A program made the translations under genes and the position numbers. This document shows, one piece after another, positions 29,373-36,392 of a stretch of DNA of 39,344 nt; the first letter of the stretch is position 1, and each line of letters opens with the position of its first letter. Below the pieces are notes generated by a model. It did not search any database. It worked only from the letters and a program-made list of their open reading frames with translations, and was not told the origin of the DNA. Source of the DNA: Aquimarina latercula DSM 2041 (GTDB lineage Bacteria > Bacteroidota > Bacteroidia > Flavobacteriales > Flavobacteriaceae); the NCBI RefSeq assembly GCF_000430645.1, contig NZ_AUMK01000022.1:1-39344 (forward strand). The letters are read 5' to 3'.

Positions 29373-30659
29373 TTAGCTATTCAAATTTTGAAGCAATAAA
29401 GACATTTCTTTAGTAAGTTCTCTCCTACTATATTTTTCAATACCTTTAGTTTCTGCCTCCAGTTTTCCGTCCTTAAATTTAACAAAATAGTCAAGTATAA
29501 TCTTTTTCATCTCGTTATACTCTTTATAATCAAAAAAATGACCAGAGTTCGTTTCTTTTATCAACTTTGATATATCTGCATCGTTTGGCCCCACTGCAAG
29601 AATAGGTCTTCTAGAAACCATATATTCAAATAACTTTCCTGGTATAATACACTTTGTTTCTTCACTATCTATTTCTACTAATAGTAGAACTTGAGACCTC
29701 CTTTGTATTTCTATTGCTTCTTTATGTGAAACATATCCTTTATTTTCTATAAAAGGAGACAAACCAGCTTGTTTGATAGATGATAACACATCTTCGCTTA
29801 CCGCTCCTACCAATCGCAATCTAAATTTTTTTGCAAACTCAAGATTTTCTTGAGTAAGATCATATAGTACATTCCACAGTTTTTCTGGATTTCTTCCGGA
29901 TAATAAAGAACCAATATGAGAAACCGTAAACTCCTCATCTAATTTTACCACGGAAACTTCTTCAGTGTCATATCCATTAGTAATAACAGAAATTGGTTTA
30001 TTCGTAATTTCCGTAAATTCTTCTCTGGTTGTATAACTTGTTACGGTTATATGATCCACAGCACTTAGTACTCCCTTTTCTAATTTTTTGTGCTTCTTTA
30101 TAGATCGCTTAGTCAATTTTAATTTATTATGATATCCAATCGTTGTCCAAGGATCTCTAAAATCTGCTACCCAAGTAAGATTTAACTCAGATTTAAGCTT
30201 CTTTCCTATCAAATGAACACTATGAGGAGGACCAGTAGTAATAATTGTATTAATATTATTCTCTTCAATAAACTTAGAAAGAAATTTAACTGATGGTTTG
30301 ATCCAAAATTTACGGGCATCTGGTATAAAAAAGTTTCCTCTTATATACAGTAAAAGTCTTTGAACAAAAGATTGCTTATTATCATTTGCTATAATTCCTT
30401 TACTAATGGTTTTGGTTTCATTTTTAGAAAAAATTTCTGCAAAACGATAAGGTTCAAAAATTGGATATTCTATAACCTGTATTCCTTCTGGAATATCATG
30501 GGCCAGAGATTTATCAATTAAAGGATACATAGGATTTTTTGGAACATAAACAATAGGCTCAATTCCAAAATCCCTAAAATACTTCACAAATTTAAGCCAA
30601 CGTTGTACTCCAGGACCTCCTGCAGGTGGCCAATAATATGTTATAAGTAATACCTTCAA
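29373..30659 (-). CDS. Glycosyltransferase, GT-B fold (family 4-like)
   Basis: A 428-residue cytoplasmic protein. The N-terminus VLLITYYWPPAGGPGVQRW (residues 3-21) carries the acceptor-side glycine loop of GT4 enzymes. The C-terminal half shows VSHIGSLLSGRNPEKLW and the donor-site stretch with PGKLFEYMVSRRPILAVGP near residue 350. It moves a sugar from a nucleotide donor to a lipid- or sugar-linked acceptor. The exact sugar is not known. Six bases separate it from the YfhO gene and 17 from the flippase gene. Confidence 0.88.
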   Translation of the reverse strand: MKVLLITYYWPPAGGPGVQRWLKFVKYFRDFGIEPIVYVPKNPMYPLIDKSLAHDIPEGIQVIEYPIFEPYRFAEIFSKNETKTISKGIIANDNKQSFVQRLLLYIRGNFFIPDARKFWIKPSVKFLSKFIEENNINTIITTGPPHSVHLIGKKLKSELNLTWVADFRDPWTTIGYHNKLKLTKRSIKKHKKLEKGVLSAVDHITVTSYTTREEFTEITNKPISVITNGYDTEEVSVVKLDEEFTVSHIGSLLSGRNPEKLWNVLYDLTQENLEFAKKFRLRLVGAVSEDVLSSIKQAGLSPFIENKGYVSHKEAIEIQRRSQVLLLVEIDSEETKCIIPGKLFEYMVSRRPILAVGPNDADISKLIKETNSGHFFDYKEYNEMKKIILDYFVKFKDGKLEAETKGIEKYSRRELTKEMSLLLQNLNS

Positions 30660-30665
30660 AATAAT

Positions 30666-33104
30666 CTACGAGTTGTCTTCAGAAACTATTTCTTTTCTTT
30701 TTCTGTATTCAAAAAATAACGCTCCTAAAAATAATAACCCAAAGATAATAGAACTTGCCAAAGTAATAGTACTTCCTGTTTTTACAACCTGAGGTTCGAA
30801 CTTAAACTCTATAGTATGTTTTCCTGCTGGAACTTTTAAACCTCTAAGCATATAGTTTACAGGATAAATAGTTTCTGATTTTCCATCTATATAAGCATTC
30901 CATCCATCTTTATAATATGTTTCTGAAAAAACAAGAAATCCCGGTGTTTCAGTATATGAATTATATGCTAAATGATCTGGATCTGTTTTGGATATAGAAA
31001 TACTAGAAATACTATCTTTTGCGGGTTTATATCCTGCTAATTCTTCTTTGAAATCATTTCTTATAACCGCAGTATTCTTAGTATTTATAGTATTTAACGC
31101 TTCAAATTCTGTTTTATAATCATCTACAAATTTTAATTCTTCTATAAACCAGGCCGGTCCATTTACCGAAGGATTTTCTTGTACATCTAATTGTCTTTTT
31201 TCATTCTGTTGAATCACATATTTTATATTCAACATATTAATAACCTGGAGATTCCCCTTTGCTATATGTCCAAAATAAACATCCTCCATTTTTCTTGGTC
31301 GAACTGCAGAATATCCATTTACCGTATTAAAGAAATAATTAGTATGAGAATTATTAAAACCTCTGGCTTGATCTAATACCCTATAATAAGATTTATCTTT
31401 TTGAATCTCTTTATCTACTGTGGTTGGTTGAAAATATGATTTATACTCTCTCTTAGAAATAAAAGAATCACTATCAACACTACGGCGATCTACTCCAACC
31501 AAATCTACAAGAATAAGAATCCCTACGCCTACTAACATTAGATTTTCTGATAGTTTTTTCTTCAATGTAAACCACAACAAACCACCGATTAACAAAATAA
31601 AAATTAAAGAACGTAAGCTATCACTTTTCATAATAGTAATACGATCTTCTTTGATAGCATCAAAAATAGCAGGTTGTTCTATTGCTAATTGTACATCTCC
31701 AGGAGATTTAAAACTAAATAAGCTTCCTCCAAACAACCAGAATATTAAACATAAACCACCAAAAACACCAAGAGAGATTAAAAACTTCTTTTGTCTTTCT
31801 TGAAATGCCGTTTTCTGGTTAAACAATTGATACAAACCAAATACAGCTGCAATTGGCACAACCAACTCTAGGATCACTTGAATACTGGAGACAGCCCTAA
31901 ACTTATTATATAATGGAACATAATCTACAAAGAATCGAGTTAAGAAATCTAAGTTTTTACCCCAACTTAACACTAAAGATAGAATGATTCCACCTAGTAA
32001 CCACCATCTTAGTCTACCTTTTACTAATAACAGTCCTAATAATGCTAGAAACACTACCGTTATCCCAAGATATGGAGGTGCTTCTACAAAGGGTTGTGCT
32101 CCCCAATACAATCCCGTAACATTAGCATAATAATCCGCTTGTTCTGGTGGTTGACCTAACTCAATCAATTTTTGATAAAAAGCAGAATCTTTACCCAAAT
32201 CTGAAGCTCTACCTAATCCCATTAATTTAGGAACAAAAAGATTTAAAGACTCTAATTTACCATAACTATATTCAGTAATATACTCATAGTCCAAACCATT
32301 TTTTTCTGAAGAAGTAGTCGTCGCATCCGCTAATAAGTTTTTACCACGGATACTAGTTTCTGCATATTCTGATGTTGATAACAAGGTTGTCGCATTTGTC
32401 GCTAAACCTAAAATAGCCGCAACAATTAATATCGCCGATGACTTTAAAAAATGTGGTATTTCTTTTCTTTTAAAAGCATCAATGAAATATGTAACTCCAA
32501 TTACAAATACGAGTAGCCCCAAATAATAGGTCATTTGGTAATGATTTGCTTGGATTTCTAACCCCATTGCCAAAGCTGTTAATATAAAGCCCCAGACATA
32601 TCGCTTTTGAAAAACTAACAGAATACCAGCAATTACCAACGGGAAATAAGCTATTGCGTGGGCTTTAGAATTATGTCCTACTCCAATTATTATAATGAGA
32701 TATGCCGAAAAACCAAAGGCCAGAGCTCCAAGAATTGCCATTTTCCATGGAATTCGCATTACCAATAATAAAATATAAAAACTTGTAAGATATAGAAATA
32801 AATAATCCGCAGGTCTTGGTAAAAATCGAATTAAACGATCTAACTTATCCGTATAATCATGGGGAAACTTAGCTCCTAACTGATAGGTAGGCATACCACC
32901 ATATGCAGAATTATTCCAAAAAGTTTCTTTGCCCGTCTTTTTCCGATGGTCTTTCTGCTGTTTTGCCATCCCTTCATAGAGTTTAATATCATTCTGAAAT
33001 ATCATTTTTCCACTAAGGACAGGATTAAAAAATGCAAGTGAAGCAATTATAAAACCTATAATAACAAGTAAATGAGGTATGAATCTTTTTAGATAAGCCA
33101 TCAT
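30666..33104 (-). CDS. YfhO-family membrane protein
   Basis: An 812-residue protein with about 12-13 membrane segments, then a periplasmic C-terminal domain before a last span (about 785-802). It has YfhO features: an N-terminal NPVLSGKMIFQNDI loop, WNNSAYGGMPTYQ, and the C-terminal YYKDGWNAYIDGK and LRGLKVPAGKHTIEF. Related proteins act as GT-C-type glycosyltransferases decorating teichoic acids or glycolipids. The unit with GT4 and flippase suggests work on an envelope glycan. The start may be the second Met (33101). Confidence 0.88.
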   Translation of the reverse strand: MMAYLKRFIPHLLVIIGFIIASLAFFNPVLSGKMIFQNDIKLYEGMAKQQKDHRKKTGKETFWNNSAYGGMPTYQLGAKFPHDYTDKLDRLIRFLPRPADYLFLYLTSFYILLLVMRIPWKMAILGALAFGFSAYLIIIIGVGHNSKAHAIAYFPLVIAGILLVFQKRYVWGFILTALAMGLEIQANHYQMTYYLGLLVFVIGVTYFIDAFKRKEIPHFLKSSAILIVAAILGLATNATTLLSTSEYAETSIRGKNLLADATTTSSEKNGLDYEYITEYSYGKLESLNLFVPKLMGLGRASDLGKDSAFYQKLIELGQPPEQADYYANVTGLYWGAQPFVEAPPYLGITVVFLALLGLLLVKGRLRWWLLGGIILSLVLSWGKNLDFLTRFFVDYVPLYNKFRAVSSIQVILELVVPIAAVFGLYQLFNQKTAFQERQKKFLISLGVFGGLCLIFWLFGGSLFSFKSPGDVQLAIEQPAIFDAIKEDRITIMKSDSLRSLIFILLIGGLLWFTLKKKLSENLMLVGVGILILVDLVGVDRRSVDSDSFISKREYKSYFQPTTVDKEIQKDKSYYRVLDQARGFNNSHTNYFFNTVNGYSAVRPRKMEDVYFGHIAKGNLQVINMLNIKYVIQQNEKRQLDVQENPSVNGPAWFIEELKFVDDYKTEFEALNTINTKNTAVIRNDFKEELAGYKPAKDSISSISISKTDPDHLAYNSYTETPGFLVFSETYYKDGWNAYIDGKSETIYPVNYMLRGLKVPAGKHTIEFKFEPQVVKTGSTITLASSIIFGLLFLGALFFEYRKRKEIVSEDNS

Positions 33105-33135
33105 GTGCGAAACAATTTACGATTGAAGCGCCAAA

Positions 33136-33405
33136 TTAATCAATTTCCTCAAAATCGATGTACTCACCTACATCTTTATTACCAGATTTTTGTTTAGGCT
33201 TTTTATCTATAGTAGTATCATTATTCGGGGAAGATTGGGGTTGTTGATATTGCTGAAATTGCTGTTGAAACTTTTCTCCAGCTTTCTTTGTTACATATCT
33301 AAGCAATAGAGGACCAAATAAACGCGTTAGTATCTTTAATCCATAATATATTAATAATAGAATGAGAATTACCTTTAACACCCCTGATAAAGAAGCAACT
33401 TGCAT
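33136..33405 (-). CDS. DUF4834 small membrane protein
   Basis: I chose ATG 33405 (MQVASLSGVLKVILILLLIY). A longer frame would reach into the divergent gene and its promoter. The 89-residue product has one hydrophobic N-terminal segment (about 7-27), a basic stretch RLFGPLLLRYVTKKAGEKF, a Q-rich part and an acidic end (YIDFEEID). This is the DUF4834 pattern of Bacteroidetes; function is unknown. It heads the leftward unit, 31 bases before YfhO. Confidence 0.75.
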   Translation of the reverse strand: MQVASLSGVLKVILILLLIYYGLKILTRLFGPLLLRYVTKKAGEKFQQQFQQYQQPQSSPNNDTTIDKKPKQKSGNKDVGEYIDFEEID

Positions 33406-33480
33406 ATTATTTTTTTTCAAAAATAGGGAACTCTCTATACAATTACACGATGTCAGTCCTAAAAAAATGATAAAATCTGC

Positions 33481-33488
33481 TATATTTG
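33481..33488 (+). promoter_or_regulatory. -7 box TATATTTG of outer-membrane gene
   Basis: A perfect TAnnTTTG 17 bases before the ATG at 33506. No clear TTG at -33. Confidence 0.5.
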
Positions 33489-33505
33489 AACCAAATCTAT
33501 TGAAT

Positions 33506-35155
33506 ATGAGCCCTAAATCTATGCTGCTGTTGATTAGCCTATTCCTGCTAGGCTTAACTGCATCTGCACAATACACTGAGAAAATTAATACTAATAGACC
33601 TGGAACTTCACAAGGAGCTTTCTCGGTTGGTAATAATGTATTACAATTCGAAGGTGGATTAGGTTTTGGAAAAGAAAAACATAAACTATTTGACACCAAA
33701 ACGAATACATTTAATTTTGATTATGCAATAAGATATGGATTATTAATCGAACAACTAGAGATTAATATAAATGGTAGCTTTAGAAGTGAAGGAATTAGAC
33801 AAACGATTGGAGCAAATGAAGAAAAAATAAGAAGAACAGATTTTGAATTTAATACTATTGGTGTTAAATATCTAATTTATGATCCCTATAAAAAACCTAA
33901 AGAAAATGATTCTATTAACTACGATGAATTAAAAAGTTGGAAAGAACGTTATAGATTTAAATGGAAAACTCTGATTCCGGCCGTTTCTGCTTATGTAGGT
34001 ATGAACTATGTAAATACCGACAACCCTTTTACATTTGCCAATGATCAAACAATTAGTCCAAAAATTGTTGTTATGACTCAGAATAACTGGTGGACTAGTA
34101 ATGCTGGAAGCTGGGTATTGGTTACTAACTTAATAGTAGATAAAATAACCACAGATAATCCTGCATACGGTTGGATAATTACCAGTACTCATACTCTAAA
34201 TGATAAATGGGCCATCTTTGGGGAATATCAAGGACAAAAAAGTGATTTCTATAGTGATAATATAGTTCGGATGGGAGGAGCTTATTTATTTAATAATGAT
34301 TTACAAATTGATGCTAATGTTGCTACAAATTTTAAAGACACTCCTTCTATATTTAGAGTTAGTGTAGGAGCCTCTTACCGATTTGATTGGCATAAGAAGG
34401 ATGAGATTATAGAAAAACCAGGTTTCGAAAGTGGTATAAAGGAAAAAGAAGGAGAAGAAGAATTAAATAAAAAAGAGAGTGATAGTTTAAATATTGATCA
34501 GGAGTTTGAAGAAATAGAAAATGATAGCTTAAAACTAGAAAAAACTCCTTTTATAAATGAGTTTGAAGATGGAAGCCATAGAGATGCTATGGAACAAGAC
34601 CTTGACGAAAGAAGGACTGAACAACGCCTAGAACGTGAGCGCATAGAAAAAGAAAAACAAGATAAAAAAGATGACAAAAAATTCCAGAAAGAAGAGCGTA
34701 GAAGATTAAAAAGAGAAGCAAAAGAAGCTAAGCAAGCAGAGAAAGCTAAAATCAAAGCTGAAAAAGAAAAGCAAAAAATGATTGAGGATATAGATGCTGA
34801 ATTAGATAAAATGGAACAAGATGAAGGTCTCGATGATGAGTTAAAACAAATTGATGATGAGCTCAAAAAGCTAGAAGAAATGGAAAAAGAGGTCGAACCT
34901 GAAAAAGCAAAAGAAGAAACTGAAGAAAAGAAAAAAGCTGGCGAAGAGGAAGAAGATATAGATGCTGCTTATGAAAAGCTTCAGAAAGAACAGGAAAAAG
35001 CTAAAAAAGAAGAAGAAAAACGAAGAAAGAAAGAAGAAAAGAAGCGTTTAAAAGAAGAAAAGAAAAGAAAGAAGGAAGAAGAAAAACGCAAGAAAGCGGA
35101 AGAAAAAAAGAAAAAGAAGGAAGAAAAAGAAAACGAAGATAATGGTGATGGATAA
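33506..35155 (+). CDS. Outer-membrane barrel protein with long K/E-rich C-terminal tail
   Basis: A 549-residue protein from ATG 33506, which gives a clear signal peptide (about 1-21, ending TASAQ). Residues 22-300 look like a transporter-type beta-barrel (the phenol-degradation MetA-like group): alternating strands, with INTNRPGTSQGAFSVGNN near the start and ASYRFDWHKKDE closing it. From about 310 to the end the chain is nearly all K, E, R, D and A, forming a long charged helix or coiled coil that ends in KKKKEEKENEDNGDG. As the barrel's C-terminus faces the periplasm, this tail probably lies there. Function is unknown. Confidence 0.75.
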   Translation: MSPKSMLLLISLFLLGLTASAQYTEKINTNRPGTSQGAFSVGNNVLQFEGGLGFGKEKHKLFDTKTNTFNFDYAIRYGLLIEQLEININGSFRSEGIRQTIGANEEKIRRTDFEFNTIGVKYLIYDPYKKPKENDSINYDELKSWKERYRFKWKTLIPAVSAYVGMNYVNTDNPFTFANDQTISPKIVVMTQNNWWTSNAGSWVLVTNLIVDKITTDNPAYGWIITSTHTLNDKWAIFGEYQGQKSDFYSDNIVRMGGAYLFNNDLQIDANVATNFKDTPSIFRVSVGASYRFDWHKKDEIIEKPGFESGIKEKEGEEELNKKESDSLNIDQEFEEIENDSLKLEKTPFINEFEDGSHRDAMEQDLDERRTEQRLERERIEKEKQDKKDDKKFQKEERRRLKREAKEAKQAEKAKIKAEKEKQKMIEDIDAELDKMEQDEGLDDELKQIDDELKKLEEMEKEVEPEKAKEETEEKKKAGEEEEDIDAAYEKLQKEQEKAKKEEEKRRKKEEKKRLKEEKKRKKEEEKRKKAEEKKKKKEEKENEDNGDG

Positions 35156-35187
35156 TCCTCTATAGTTTTAAATATCTATTCATATAG

Positions 35188-35221
35188 AAAGGGCTAAGCA
35201 AGTTATGTTTAGTCCTTTTTT
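35188..35221 (+). terminator. Rho-independent terminator
   Basis: Arms AAAGGGCTAA (35188-35197) and TTAGTCCTTT (35209-35218) with one G-U pair, followed by a T run. It ends the outer-membrane gene. Confidence 0.65.
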
Positions 35222-35354
35222 AATTCTCACTTTTGTTGTAATAAACAATTAACACTTAGTTCTCAATAATGACGATATCGAATAAAAAACATCTATTTTT
35301 TAATATTTCTTTCATTTTTTAACATTAAAAATACGTAGGTTAAAATAATTCTCT

Positions 35355-35384
35355 TATATTTGGTTAACCAATTTGGTTGACCAA
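35355..35384 (+). promoter_or_regulatory. Promoter and tandem GntR operators
   Basis: TATATTTG (35355-35362) overlaps the perfect palindrome TTGGTTAACCAA (35360-35371). A near copy TTGGTTGACCAA (35373-35384) follows at 13-base spacing, 10 bases before the regulator ATG. FCD-type GntR proteins bind sites with TGGT and ACCA halves, so autorepression is likely. Confidence 0.7.
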
Positions 35385-35393
35385 TTTAAAACT

Positions 35394-36098
35394 ATGAGAA
35401 TTAACTTAGAAACCGACCCATTATCACCAAAAGATGAAGTAGAAAAGGTGATTTCCAAAATAAGAGATCTAATCATCAATAGACAACTCGAACCAGGAGA
35501 TAAATTACCTTCAGAAAGAACATTATCGGAAAAATTTGGCGCTAGTAGAAGTCAATTAAGACTAGCCATCCAAAAATTAGAATTTTATGGTTTAGTAAAA
35601 AGATATCCTAAGAGCGGAACTTTCGTTTCCAAAATTGGAGTAGGCGCATTAAATTCCATGATGGCCAATATTTTACATCTACAAATACCTGATTTCAAAT
35701 CATTAGTAGAAACAAGATTAATACTTGAAACGAAGGCTGTAAAACTAGCAGCGATAAGAAGAACTGACAAACAGTTATATCAAATAGAACAAGCGCACGA
35801 AGCTTACATAAAAAAATCAATTAATGGAGAAAACGCGGTAGATGAAGATTTGCTATTTCATCTAAAGGTAGCGGAAGCAAGTTGTAATAGTGTTATCAAT
35901 TCTTTAATGCTGGTGATCACGCCAGAAATAATAACAAATTTTGTAAATAATAAAATTTGTGATGAAACTAATTTCTCTACTTTAATACAGGAACATCAAG
36001 ATATTGTAAATGCAATAAAAGATAATGATCCAGATCAAGCGATTAAAAGCTTAAAAATTCATTTTAACGATTTATATAATTACTGCAATACTAATTAA
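35394..36098 (+). CDS. GntR-family regulator (FadR/FCD subfamily)
   Basis: A 234-residue protein from ATG 35394; the upstream TTG start would lie inside the operator. Residues 12-75 form a GntR winged helix: LEPGDKLPSERTLSEKFGAS, then RSQLRLAIQKLEFYGLV and GTFVS. Residues 90-230 are all-helical, with the FCD ligand-pocket pattern (ETRLILETKAVKLAA, LLFHLKVAEAS, EHQDIVNAI). FCD regulators sense small carboxylates, often sugar acids, and release DNA on binding. Its position before a SusC gene suggests control of a glycan-use locus. Confidence 0.88.
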   Translation: MRINLETDPLSPKDEVEKVISKIRDLIINRQLEPGDKLPSERTLSEKFGASRSQLRLAIQKLEFYGLVKRYPKSGTFVSKIGVGALNSMMANILHLQIPDFKSLVETRLILETKAVKLAAIRRTDKQLYQIEQAHEAYIKKSINGENAVDEDLLFHLKVAEASCNSVINSLMLVITPEIITNFVNNKICDETNFSTLIQEHQDIVNAIKDNDPDQAIKSLKIHFNDLYNYCNTN

Positions 36099-36392
36099 AA
36101 CCACCTAGCCTATGTAGAGTAAATCCAATATTAAATTAATAAAAAAAGGACAGGCAATAACCTATCCTCTTCAATTATTCTGTAATCACTTCAAGTTAGA
36201 GGGAGAAGTTAATTAACAAGAATAATAGTACACAATTACCTAAGTAAACATGCAGCTGCAAATATAGCAAATCATAATATGTTTGAAATTTTGCCTTTGT
36301 TAATGTTTAGTTAAGTAAAACACAAGTCCAAACAACTTAAAAAGCAGATAGGCTTATATCTGAAATTAAACTAATCATTGAAACAATTACAC
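36099..36392. other. Intergenic region before SusC gene
   Basis: It contains a weak hairpin near 36146-36168 (AGGACAGG and CCTATCCT) and a candidate -7 box TATGTTTG (36278-36285), 107 bases before the SusC start. No copy of the GntR operator TTGGTnnACCAA was found, so direct control of SusC by the regulator is not supported by sequence. Confidence 0.4.

Noticed and set aside
34498..34866. 122-codon leftward Ser/Phe-rich frame
   Set aside because: Mirror of the K/E-rich coiled coil; composition follows from the opposite strand.
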